The position numbers were made by a program, and so were the translations under genes. Below the pieces are notes generated by a model. It was not told the origin of the DNA. It did no database searches and saw only the letters and a program-made list of their open reading frames with translations. Of a stretch of 64,000 nt of DNA, positions 33,845 through 43,439 are shown piece after piece; positions within the stretch are counted from its first letter, which is position 1; each line of letters opens with the position of its first letter. The stretch is from Amblyomma americanum (lineage: Eukaryota; Arthropoda; Arachnida; Ixodida; Ixodidae). The stretch is taken from assembly GCF_052857255.1 (NCBI RefSeq), contig NC_135497.1, positions 549,673,531-549,737,530 of the forward strand, given 5' to 3'.

Positions 33845-36800
33845 TTACCGCGTGAAGTAGGGTTTCATGCGGACAACGTGCACAACCTCAGAGCGGGGTG
33901 GACGACGCTGAGGCTGCACAGTCCCGTCAGGAAGAACTTCGTAGGTCACTTCGGTGACGCGGCGCAAAACTCGGTACGGTCCAAAGTAACGGCACATCAG
34001 TTTTTCAGACAAGCCTGGGCGGCGTACCGGGGTCCACACCCAAACTTGGTCTCCCGGATGGTATTCGACGTGCCGATGACGGAGGTTGTAGCGGCGTGCA
34101 TCCGTGCCCTGCTGCCGCTGAATGTGAAGACGGGCAAGTTGACGTGCTTCCTCGGCGCGCTGAGCGAACTGCTCGGCGTCTGGCGTGAGTGGGTGGTCAT
34201 CAGTGCTGCATGGAAGCATTGCATCCAGCATCGTCTGAACGTCGCGTCCGTAGACCAGACGAAATGGTGTAAATCGGGTCGTCTCCTGGGTGGCCGTGTT
34301 GTAAGCGTATGTGACGTACGGGAGAATCTCGTCCCAGGTTTTGTGCTGCGAGTCTATGTACATTGCGATCATGTCGGCGATCGTTCTGTTGAGTCTCTCT
34401 GTGAGCCCGTTCGTCTGTGGGTGATAGGCAGTAGTTTTGCGATGGTTCGTGTGACTGAGCTCGAACACGTCGCGCATGAGCTGTGCCGTAAACGCCGTAC
34501 CTCGATCAGTGATTACGTGGGACGGTGCGCCATGACGCAGCACGATTTGTTGCATAAAAAACTGGGCGATCTCAGATGACGTACCGCGCTGCACCACTTT
34601 AGTTTCCGCATACCTTGTTAAATAGTCGGTCGCGACTATGATCCATTTATGACCGGCCGATGACACAGAGAATGGGCCCAGAAGATCGATGCCGACTTGA
34701 TCAAAAGGCGTCCGAGGGGGTTCAATAGGTTGGAGCAAGCCCGCTGGCTTGAGAGGAGGCGCCTTACGACGTTGGCAATCGCGGCAGCCTCTGACGTAAC
34801 GCTGGACGGCGTGAGAAAGTTTGGGCCAATAATACGCCTGGCGCACGCGTGCAAGTGTGCGGGCAAAGCCCAAGTGGCCGGAGGTCGGCTCATCGTGACA
34901 AGCAAGAAGGATATCGGCGCGGAGATCTGCCGGAACGACGAGGAGGTGCGCTCGGTCAACAGTGCTGGAGTTTTTCTTAAACAAAATGCCGTTCCGGAGA
35001 CAGAAGGCCGGCAGGTTTCTAGAAAATTGTCGGGGTACGACAGAAGCTCGGCCCTCCAGATAATCAATGATAGGTCGCAGGTCTGGGTCAGCTCGCTGGC
35101 GGGTCATTAGGTCTAAGGCGCTGACAACTCCAATAAAACCACTCTCGTCCTCTATGCTATCATCCGCTAACCCGACGGGCGCGCGAGAGAGTGCGTCAGC
35201 GTCTTCGTGCGTCTGGCCAGATTTGTGCACAATGGTGTAATCGAATTCTTGGAGGCGGAGGCTCCATCGGGCTAGGCGCCCCGATGGGTCGCGAAGATTT
35301 GCAAGCCAGCACAACGAATGGTGGTCGGTAACTACTTTGAACGGGCGGCCGTAGAGGTACGGACGAAATTTCATGGTTGCCCACATAACCGCAAGGCATT
35401 CTTTTTCTGTGGTCGAATAGTTTGTTTCAGCGCGAGAAAGCGTGCGGCTTGCATACGCGATGACCCTTTCCACGCCACCTTGGTGTTGGACGAGTACGGC
35501 GCCGAGGCCGACGTTGCTCGCGTCGGTGTGGACTTCGGTTTCAGCCTCTTCATCAAAGTGCGCAAGAACAGGGGATGTTAGCAGTCGTCTGCGCAGCTCG
35601 GCAAAAGCCTCCTGCTGCTCGGCAGCCCACACGAACTGTGTATCATTGCGCGTGAGGTGGTACAGGGGTGCGGCAATCTTTGAAAAGTCGGCGATGAAGC
35701 GGCGGTAATATGCGCACAGACCCAAAAAACGTTGCACACTTTTCTTTGTTGCAGGAACAGGAAAGTTGGCGACGGCAGCAGTTTTCTCGGGGTCGGGCTT
35801 AACGCCATCGGCACTCACGAGGTGACCGAGAAACTTCAACTCTTTGTACCCAAAGTGGCACTTCTCGGGCTTTAGCGTTAAGTCGGCCGATCGGAGGGCA
35901 TCTAATACTGTCCTCAGGCGTTCAAGGTGTTCGGCAAAGGTTTCGGAAAATACGACGACATCATCGAGATAAACCAAACAAGTTTGCCATTTTAGTCCAG
36001 CGAGAACGGTATCCATCATCCGCTGGAAAGTTGCCGGCGCTGAACATAGCCCAAAAGGTAGCACTTTAAATTCGTACAGTCCGTCGGGTGTCACGAACGC
36101 CGTTTTTTCGCGGTCCCGCTCGTCGACCTGTATCTGCCAGTACCCACTCTTTAAATCAATGGAGGAGAAGTACTGGGCGCGACGAAGTCTGTCGAGCGAG
36201 TCGTCGATACGAGGCAGCGGGTAGACGTCTTTTTTGGTGATGTTGTTCAGTTTCCGATAATCCACGCAGAAGCGGAGTGTCCCATCCTTTTTCTTCACCA
36301 GCACGACAGGTGAAGACCAGGGGCTGCTGGAAGGTTGAATGATTCCATCTGAAAGCATCTCCTTCACCTGCGTTTGGATCGCCTCACGCTCCTTCGGTGA
36401 GATACGGTACGGCTGCTGATGGATGGGGCGGGCATCGTCGGGCGTAATGATGCGGTGCTTGAGAAGAGCCGTTTGCCGGACTTTCGACGAAGAAGCGAAA
36501 CAGGAGGAGTATTCAAGTAGGAGGGCACGTAGTTCTCGCTGTTGAGTCACCGAAAGGTCCGGGCTGATGTCAAGGGATGGGCGCACAGGTCTAACAGCTT
36601 CGAACGCGAAACATTCAGAAACCTCCGCTAAGGGGTCGGCGAATGCGATGGCAGTAGCACGAAAAAGGTGCCGGGGCTCGTTAGAGAAGTTAGTCACCAG
36701 GAGCTCAGAGCAGCCGTCGCGGAGATGGATGAGACCTCGCGCTGAGCAGATGCCGTGGGTGAGCAAAAGGGACAGGTTGCCCTCTGCGACCGCTGTCCCT

Positions 36801-37672
36801 TCACGTAGTCCGTCGCAGTGAACACTCACAAAAACGCTGGCGCGTGGCGGAATCCAAACGCTCTCGGCGGATATTCTAAGGGCGGCGCGGCGTGGACAGT
36901 CCTCGGAGTAAACATCAGCTTTCTCGGTAGAAAATGTGACAGTGCGCTTTCGGAGGTCAATAATAGCTCCATACTCTCGGAGAAAATCAACGCCAAGGAT
37001 ACAGTCACGGGAGCAGTTCGGTAGAACTAGGCAGCTGACAACAAATGTGGAGCTGCGAATTTGGACTCTTGCTGTGCATAGGCCAAGCGGAGTTACGACA
37101 TGTCCGCCAGCCGTGCGAATCTGCGTGCCGGACCATGGTGTCATTACTTTTTTAAGAAGCGCCGCTAGCTTTCCGCTTAAAATCGAGAAATCAGCGCCAG
37201 TGTCCACCAAAGCACTAACCTTATAGCCATCGAGAAGCACGGGTATATCCAACGAGAATCGATCTCCGAGTTCAGGTACTGCAGTCGTTGCCTTTAAATC
37301 GCGGTCGGTCGCTGTTCGCGTTGTCGGGGGGTCTTGTTCGTATCGATTGCCAGCGGCCTCGCCCCCTGAGGTCGCTCTCTTTAGTTTTCCCGGCGGGGAC
37401 TTGGCGACCGTCTCTGCGCCATCCAGGAGGAGCTTTGGGGCTGTGGCGAAGGTCGGCGTGGTGATGGAGACCGAGACTGCCGCTGGGGAATTGTCGCCAT
37501 GCGCTGCTGGGCTACGTAGTCCTCGATCTCCCGGGGTCGTTGACCTCTTGGTGGACGGGGCATGTCGATAGGGAACCCCTGCAGCCCAAGCTGTCGATAC
37601 GGGCACTGGCGATACAGATGACCGGGTTCCCCGCAGTGAAAGCAGAGACGCCGCCGATCCGGAGCACGCCAC
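33845..37672 (-). CDS. pol: Gypsy Pol polyprotein: protease, RT, RNase H, integrase
   Basis: Intact 1275-codon frame from the first Met; the part expressed after frameshifting probably begins near residue 95, where gag ends. Aspartic protease DTGA lies at residues 157-160 and ILGVDFL near 225. RT carries FSSIDLKSGYWQI (502-514) and the YLDD catalytic box (568-571). RNase H starts at HTDAS (715-719). The integrase zinc finger is H-H-C-C between about 926 and 966, with DDE residues D996, D1056 and E1092 (VGIDLL, ITDRG, TERLNR). A GPY/F module (YFGPYRVL) is near the C-terminus, which ends MKPYFTR without a chromodomain. It overlaps gag by about 290 bp in the -1 frame. All catalytic residues seen are conserved. 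Confidence 0.95.
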   Translation of the reverse strand: MACSGSAASLLSLRGTRSSVSPVPVSTAWAAGVPYRHAPSTKRSTTPGDRGLRSPAAHGDNSPAAVSVSITTPTFATAPKLLLDGAETVAKSPPGKLKRATSGGEAAGNRYEQDPPTTRTATDRDLKATTAVPELGDRFSLDIPVLLDGYKVSALVDTGADFSILSGKLAALLKKVMTPWSGTQIRTAGGHVVTPLGLCTARVQIRSSTFVVSCLVLPNCSRDCILGVDFLREYGAIIDLRKRTVTFSTEKADVYSEDCPRRAALRISAESVWIPPRASVFVSVHCDGLREGTAVAEGNLSLLLTHGICSARGLIHLRDGCSELLVTNFSNEPRHLFRATAIAFADPLAEVSECFAFEAVRPVRPSLDISPDLSVTQQRELRALLLEYSSCFASSSKVRQTALLKHRIITPDDARPIHQQPYRISPKEREAIQTQVKEMLSDGIIQPSSSPWSSPVVLVKKKDGTLRFCVDYRKLNNITKKDVYPLPRIDDSLDRLRRAQYFSSIDLKSGYWQIQVDERDREKTAFVTPDGLYEFKVLPFGLCSAPATFQRMMDTVLAGLKWQTCLVYLDDVVVFSETFAEHLERLRTVLDALRSADLTLKPEKCHFGYKELKFLGHLVSADGVKPDPEKTAAVANFPVPATKKSVQRFLGLCAYYRRFIADFSKIAAPLYHLTRNDTQFVWAAEQQEAFAELRRRLLTSPVLAHFDEEAETEVHTDASNVGLGAVLVQHQGGVERVIAYASRTLSRAETNYSTTEKECLAVMWATMKFRPYLYGRPFKVVTDHHSLCWLANLRDPSGRLARWSLRLQEFDYTIVHKSGQTHEDADALSRAPVGLADDSIEDESGFIGVVSALDLMTRQRADPDLRPIIDYLEGRASVVPRQFSRNLPAFCLRNGILFKKNSSTVDRAHLLVVPADLRADILLACHDEPTSGHLGFARTLARVRQAYYWPKLSHAVQRYVRGCRDCQRRKAPPLKPAGLLQPIEPPRTPFDQVGIDLLGPFSVSSAGHKWIIVATDYLTRYAETKVVQRGTSSEIAQFFMQQIVLRHGAPSHVITDRGTAFTAQLMRDVFELSHTNHRKTTAYHPQTNGLTERLNRTIADMIAMYIDSQHKTWDEILPYVTYAYNTATQETTRFTPFRLVYGRDVQTMLDAMLPCSTDDHPLTPDAEQFAQRAEEARQLARLHIQRQQGTDARRYNLRHRHVEYHPGDQVWVWTPVRRPGLSEKLMCRYFGPYRVLRRVTEVTYEVLPDGTVQPQRRPPRSEVVHVVRMKPYFTR

Positions 37673-38673
37673 AGGTCCGTCTTCCGCTGGGGTGATCGTC
37701 GATTGTCGATGTAGTACGTGTCGGGGTGTGCGGAAAACAGCGAGCCTTGATTGGACGGAGGAAACTGCGCCGAAGAGGGCGCAGGACGTTGCAAGGCTTC
37801 AGCGTACGTTGGACGACGGCACTCCGTTGGTAAAGGCGGCGGGTCAACGGATGGGAACGAAGGTCTCAAGGCTTGAACCTCTTCGCGGACCAGGCTAGCG
37901 AGAGAGCCGGCCGTCGGCAGGGGAGCACCGAAAAGCGCCTGGAGCTCTTCGCGCACAACGGAGCGGATCAGGTCGCGGAGAAGACCAGGGTTAGCCCCGA
38001 AGGCAGGAAGCGGCTCTGTAAGTGAAGCGGCGAGTACCGGCCGGTCGTAGGTGGTAGACCGCCGCAAGAGCATCTTCTCCATCGTGACCGCCTCCGAGAG
38101 AAACTCAGCAACAGTCCCAGGTGGACTGCGCACGAGGCCAGCGAAAAGTTGCTCTTTAACGCCGCGCATGAGATGGCGCACCTTTTTATCTTCGGGCATG
38201 GCCGGGTCAGCTCGCCGGAAGAGCCGAGTCATATCCTCCACGTACATGCTTACAGTCTCATTCGGCATCTGAATGCGAGACTGCAAAGCCCGTTCAGCCC
38301 GTTCTCGACGATCCGTGCTGGTGTAGGTCTCCAGCAGGCGTCGGCGGAACTCGTGCCATGATGTTAGGGCGTCTTCTCGGTTTTCGTACCAGGTACGTGC
38401 ACCATCCTCGAGACTAAAGAAGACGTTTCGAAGTTTAGCGGCGTCGTCCCACTGGTTGAATGAGGCCACGCGTTCAAACTCGAGAAGCCAGTCCTCTACG
38501 TCTTCGAGCTGACTGCCGTGGAATGGTTTGGGCAGTCGCGGATTCTGCAAGGTGTAGTAGGCAGCAGCTGGCATGACAGGTCGATGGGTGGGTGCTCTGG
38601 CAGACTCCAAAAGCCCGTGTTCGGGAGGTAGGCCTTGATTTCTCCGGCTAGCACGGTGCACGGGGGTGTCCAC
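37381..38673 (-). CDS. gag: Gypsy Gag polyprotein
   Basis: Intact 430-codon frame starting 82 bp inside the 5' LTR. Residues about 50-200 match the retrotransposon Gag capsid family (FHGSQLEDVEDWLLEFERVA, ARTWYE, FRRRLLETY, VSMYVEDMTRLF). A proline-rich linker follows. One zinc knuckle of C-x2-C-x4-H-x4-C type sits at residues 344-357 (CFHCGEPGHLYRQC). The basic, Ser/Arg/Pro-rich C-terminus overlaps pol. It would form the particle and package RNA. A second Met at residue 34 is an alternative start. No breaks seen. Confidence 0.93.
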   Translation of the reverse strand: MDTPVHRASRRNQGLPPEHGLLESARAPTHRPVMPAAAYYTLQNPRLPKPFHGSQLEDVEDWLLEFERVASFNQWDDAAKLRNVFFSLEDGARTWYENREDALTSWHEFRRRLLETYTSTDRRERAERALQSRIQMPNETVSMYVEDMTRLFRRADPAMPEDKKVRHLMRGVKEQLFAGLVRSPPGTVAEFLSEAVTMEKMLLRRSTTYDRPVLAASLTEPLPAFGANPGLLRDLIRSVVREELQALFGAPLPTAGSLASLVREEVQALRPSFPSVDPPPLPTECRRPTYAEALQRPAPSSAQFPPSNQGSLFSAHPDTYYIDNRRSPQRKTDLWRAPDRRRLCFHCGEPGHLYRQCPYRQLGLQGFPIDMPRPPRGQRPREIEDYVAQQRMATIPQRQSRSPSPRRPSPQPQSSSWMAQRRSPSPRREN

Positions 38674-38732
38674 TAGCGAAGGACTGGAGCCCAGGGTATC
38701 CGGAGGAGTATGAGAAATATACAGGGATCTTT

Positions 38733-38749
38733 ACCCAGCACCTCCACCA
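38733..38749 (-). other. Primer-binding site of Gypsy element
   Basis: On the minus strand, five bases after the 5' LTR, TGGTGGAGGTGCTGGGT is complementary to a tRNA 3' end of the form ACCTCCA-CCA. I cannot assign the tRNA with confidence. Confidence 0.55.
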
Positions 38750-38754
38750 AAATA

Positions 38755-38878
38755 TGTAACGGAAAACAGGGAGACAGGTCGCTAACCAGCAGAATACAGC
38801 AAGCAGCCAGCCAGCCAGCGCGAGACACTTCAACGTCTTCGAAGACACTTCAGCGCCACCTGAGAACACCAGGTGGCA
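38755..38878 (-). repeat. 5' LTR of Gypsy element (relative to coding strand)
   Basis: 124 bp, identical by eye to the other LTR. It should hold the minus-strand promoter. The GTAT duplication follows at 38879-38882. Confidence 0.93.
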
Positions 38879-40490
38879 GTATTGTGATGTCATACTAAGC
38901 CGCGTGACAACGAAGCAATCGACATTTTAGCGGCACTATCATCCTGTGCAGTGCTCCGCCGCCTCGGCTCGTGACATGCGCTCGCGCTGGCTACGTGGGG
39001 CCGCATGCGGCGTAGAAAAAAATGCAGTTGATTCCAGTTTCCCGGCCTGCTCGCCTCGTCCGCGACGCGCTCTGCTAATTTGTAAGGGACTGAGTCTGTC
39101 CGTCAACAGTTTGTTGACCCGGATGCGATTCGAACACGCAACGCATACGATGTCACGTGACAACGATGTAATGTGGCGTCATACCAAGTCACCTGCCAGC
39201 AATGTATTGTGATGTCATACTAAGCCGCGTGACAACGAAGCAATCGACATTTTAGCGGCACTATCATCCTGTGCAGTGCTCCGCCGCCTCGGCTCGTGAC
39301 ATGCGCTCGCGCTGGCTACGTGGGGCCGTGTGCGGCATAGAAAAATATGCAGCTGATTCCTGTTTCCCGGCCTGTTCGCTTAGTCTGCGTCGCGCTCTGA
39401 TAGTTTATAGGGGACTAAATCTGTGTTCCTTTACAGTTTGTTGACCCAGACGCGATTCGAACACGCAACGCATACGATGTCACGTGACAACGATGTAATG
39501 TGGCGTCATACCAAGTCACCTGCCAGCAATGTATTGTGATGTCATACTAAGCCGCGTGACAACGAAGCAATCGACATTTTAGCGGCACTATCATCCTGTG
39601 CAGTGCTCCGCCGCCTCGGCTCGTGACATGCGCTCGCGCTGGCTACGTGGGGCCGCGTGCGGAATAGAAAAATATGCAGCTGATTCCTGTTTCCCGGCCT
39701 GTTCGCTTAGTCTGCGTCGCGCTCTGATAGTTTGTAGGGGACTAAGTCTGTGTTCCTTTACAGTTTGTTGACCCAGACGCGATTCGAACACGCAACGCAT
39801 GTGAAATCACGTGACAACGATGGAATGTGACGTCATACCAAGTCAAGTGGCAGCAATGTATTGTGATGTCATACTAAGTCACGTCACAACGAAGCAATCG
39901 ACATTTTAGCGGCACTATCATCATGAGCAGTGCTGCGCCGCCTCGGCTCGTGACATCCGCTCGCGCGGGCTACGTGGGGCCGCGTGCGGCATAGAAAAAA
40001 ATGCAGTTGATTCCTCTTTCCCGGCCTGTTCGCTTCGTACGCGTCGCGCTCTGATAATTTGTAGGGGACTGAGTCTGCCCATCAACAGTTTGTTGACCCG
40101 GACGTGCTTCGAACTCGCAACGCAAACGGAGTCACGTGACAACAATGTAATGTGACGTCATACCAAGTCACGTTACAGCAGTGAATTGTGATGTCATACT
40201 AAGTCGCGTGACAACGAAGCAATCGACATTTTAGCGGCACTATCATCCTGTGCAGTGCTCCGCCGCCTCGGCTCGTGACATGCGCTCGCGCTGGCTGCGT
40301 GGGAACGCGTGCAGTGTAGAAAAATATGCAGCTGATTCCTGTTTCCCGGCCTGTTCGCTTAGTCCGCCCCGCGCTCCGATAGTTTTTAGGGAACTGAGTC
40401 TGTCCGTCAACAGTTTGTGGACCCGGACGCGATTCGAACACGCAACGCATACGAAGTCACGTGACAACGATGTAATGTGGCGTCATACCA
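38879..40490 (+). repeat. Satellite array, part 2 (5 units)
   Basis: Continues the unit broken at 33564. Landmarks ATGCGCTCGC (one variant ATCCGCTCGC) are at about 38976, 39301, 39627, 39948 and 40280. Units here share variants with 31.7-32.5 kb (ATCCTGTGCAGTGCTCCGCC, GTCACCTGCCAGC), showing local homogenisation. Broken at 40490 by the giant element. Confidence 0.92.
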
Positions 40491-40503
40491 CACTGTAAAA
40501 AAA
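40491..40503 (+). repeat. Left terminal inverted repeat of giant element
   Basis: CACTGTAAAAAAA, inverted relative to 60775-60787. Beyond 13 bases the ends match only loosely. Both subterminal regions carry scattered CCGTAC, ACGTAG and TTCAGTCC motifs. Confidence 0.75.
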
Positions 40504-42402
40504 TTCCGTACCTATAACGTAGACTATGTACGTTTTAAATACAGAACCACTTCTGCTTTCAATGAAACGTAGGGAATGACAGTATATTCAGTCCAGTATT
40601 GAAGGAAACGTCCGTGTTCCTCTGTAGTCGTTGCAGGGAAAAATACTAAACATTCAATTTAAGGGAGGAAAACTTAACACGACAGGACGGTTGACCCCAT
40701 CGACTATGTGTTGCACCAACCGCACTAATACCTTGCTTAAAGGCAGCAAAAACAGAAGATGCTTATGATGTGACGCCACTTTGACACGATGAACTGCTGG
40801 CCCGCAGACTATAGGCATCACATGACGTCCGATTTTTTATTTGTCTGGTTTACTCTTAGCCAACAATGTCCGCAAACTAGCATGGCAAACGACCGTGAGC
40901 ATGTCTAATGTGATTAACACAATGAAGATCCGAGGAAGGGTGATAACGCATTACGTTGCTTCAAGGTTGAGTGATTGGTACAAATTGTGAGCAACGTTAA
41001 ATAACAAAGGCCTTAATTTGCTATAATGTTAAAAGCTGACTTGATGAAAATATCTTTCGCTACATTGCTAGCCACATAATGGAGTAGCATTTAATAAAAT
41101 GGTTACTGCAACATTTGCTTTCTGTGAGAAATGCTGCGTAATGAGGTCAACTGTTAGAAAACATTTAGACACAGACAATGGTTGGACAACTTCTCCAAAG
41201 TAAAACTGAACACCAGCTGAAAGTACATTGCAAACATGATGAATGTGGACAAGTTGAAGCCGAATTTTCATCTGCCATTTGGTAAGGAAATAAACAACTG
41301 AGTAAACCAAAAGCATGGGCAAACAAATCTGTGAATGCAGTGCAATGTAGCAGTTACATCTTTGCTACACAACCAGTAATCAAAACCCCAACTCCTTCAT
41401 GGATAACAAAAGCACCCACACAACAACATATTGCTCAATGCAATGTTTAATTTAGTAGGTACCTATTGCCGCCCATTCATGCCTGCTCTTCCTGCAGATA
41501 AATGAAACGCCACCAAAAAGCAGCGAGCAGCCATAATTGCTGCAGTGACAAGGAGGATGTGCACCATCGATGCTGTTCCCCCATCCTGAGTAGGAAATAA
41601 CAGCAGTTTTTTTCTGGAAATACTCTGAAAGCACGAATTTTCTATCCATCGTTTACTTAGCTTGCACTGACACGACCCATTGTGTACTCGGTACCTTTGA
41701 CAAACAAGGGGCCAGCCGATAGGCACACAAGACTGTAGTACCTTGCTAACTTGCAAAAAAGCAATGCACAGAAAGAAAAAGCTGGCAAAGAAATGAGGAA
41801 TTCCTTATTTGCACTTTTTATACATTACTAAGAATGTGGCTAAGATGTGGCATGAACATTGTTTTTTTCTGTTCACTTACAAACTTTCCAGCCTGTGCTA
41901 GCATATTACTGTGATGTAAATAATGAAGCATGCCAGACTGTACAATATGCTGTAACACTTATGAAATACTCCCTTTCAAGGCTACCGCATGCCTCTTACA
42001 TGCGGTAAAGTTTAAATCTGCCAAACTAGCTAGTCTGCAAGATGAGACGCCAAGCCTCTGGCATCTGGCGATGTGTACCTCCCATGTAATTAGAGTGATT
42101 GGAGGTGCTCCTTTTTGATGGCATTTCAGTTGCTGGGTGTGGACGGACCAGATATGAAGGGCAACAACTAGACACCAACTTTTTAAGCAACATCACAATA
42201 AGCAATGTGCCTTAGCTTTCCTTCTGTCCAAAAAGGAGTTTCATTTTCTATGTTCTGTGTTCACATAACTGCTTGCATGTGCACATTTTGGCTTGCTGGG
42301 AGGTGCTTTCCTCTTTTAAACTATAGTTTTAACTCTGGCCTCAGTCTTCTGCGCCTTCTTAATTTTTTGCTAGCGTTCACCTTAAGTCGCGTACAAACTC
42401 AC
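40504..42402. other. Giant-element terminal region, no gene supported
   Basis: Mirror of 17374-19277. Short open frames differ in amino acids from their left-copy counterparts. Nothing recognised. Confidence 0.45.
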
Positions 42403-42568
42403 GCAGATCTCCACTTTTCTACGTTTCCAGCTGTCACATCTTCTCTGCCTTCGTCATGTCCACCACCGCATCCAATGCCTTCAAGTCTGCTGTGTATAAT
42501 CATTTTAATTAATCTGCCTACACATGTATTTATGTTAGTCGCTCTCCTCTCTTTGATGCCAATTGGCC
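42403..42568 (-). other. Exon-like segment with splice-site consensus, right copy
   Basis: Mirror of 17208-17373. The acceptor ...CTCTCAG and donor GTGAGT are retained on the minus strand. The open frame (GIKERRATNINTCVG ... GNVEKWRSA) differs at four residues from the left copy. Confidence 0.25.
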
Positions 42569-43217
42569 CTGAGAGTAAATAAGTGAAATGGTAGTCTAAT
42601 CTAGGTCTGAGCAATCACGCATTATGTTGAGTTTATTTTACCACGTTGGCCAGTAGAGAGTGGAAGGAAAAAAATCTGCTAAGTGGAGCTCGACATGCCT
42701 CTCGACCCCTACACTGGAAAGCAGCAGACACCAAGGCATACGTAATCACTAACGACAACAGAACATGACAAGTGTGAAGTAATTCAGTAAAGTTCGTCGC
42801 ATTTAACACAGTGCATACTCGCTACTCAGTAATTTATTACCTCATTAGACATTCTTCAAAGAGAGTGTACAATTATGTGTTTTGTTTGAACATGGCACCA
42901 CAGTACAATGACAATCATTAACCTTGTGCCAACACAACATAAAATAATCTTCTGCCCAGAAAATGCATTGCTTACAGTGCCACCACGGCACCTGTTTGGA
43001 AAATAAGCTCAAAATATTAGTGACATTAAATTTGAGCAGACGGTAATTCCCCCACCCCCTCCCTAAAAAAAATGAAAAAGGGTGCTCTTCCGACGGTACG
43101 TTTGTACGCTATAATATTTGCGACTCCAACTACGTGTGAAATTCAGATATAAATAATTAACGCCAAAGCATTCGGTTGAATGCGAGGCGCCAGGGCGCGG
43201 GCAAACAGTAATCGTCT
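42569..43217. other. Giant-element interior, no gene seen
   Basis: Mirror of about 16561-17207. AT-rich, with a short GGGAGGGGGTGGGGG-type stretch (plus-strand C-rich at about 43047). Nothing else. Confidence 0.45.
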
Positions 43218-43439
43218 TCAGGTATCCACTGGTGCCACGCCTTGAGGGCCACTGCTCGGCGAATACCATTCATGGCCACGTTCACATCCAACAAGCTTGT
43301 CACAAACATCACACAGGTGATGATGCAGCAGCAGTTCATCATTGCTGTTGGCCAGTGCTGAATTTTTTGGCGTGGTAAACGGAACCATCCACCGAAACGC
43401 GCGTCGACTGTTACTCGCCAGATTCTTGCAGTCCCACGA
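43218..43439 (-). other. Candidate coding segment conserved between copies, right copy
   Basis: Mirror of 16339-16560: 73 codons, then stop, with LCDVCDKLVGCERGHEW unchanged. Differences are Leu (CTT/CTG), Lys (AAA/AAG) and Gln (CAG/CAA) silent, and Ile/Val. Immediately upstream this copy carries 90 bp (43441-43530) that the left copy lacks. In another frame those 90 bp read MQNVRYNASGPARKRRLEAD. Confidence 0.3.

Larger units (their letters stand above)
33565..38878 (-). mobile_element. Ty3/Gypsy LTR retrotransposon, structurally intact
   Basis: A 5.3-kb element inserted in a satellite unit. GTAT precedes 33565 (33561-33564) and follows 38878 (38879-38882), a 4-bp target duplication that restores the satellite sequence when the element is removed. 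The LTRs are 124 bp, start TG and end CA, and read identically at both ends. Gag and pol are uninterrupted, and a primer-binding site and polypurine tract are in place. Identical LTRs and open frames imply a recent, possibly still competent insertion. The order protease, RT, RNase H, integrase is Ty3/Gypsy-type; there is no envelope frame and no chromodomain. Confidence 0.95.

Noticed and set aside
33878..35581. Long plus-strand open frames of 233 and 137 codons under the Gypsy element
   Set aside because: Antisense shadows of the intact pol frame on the minus strand, with no domain of their own.
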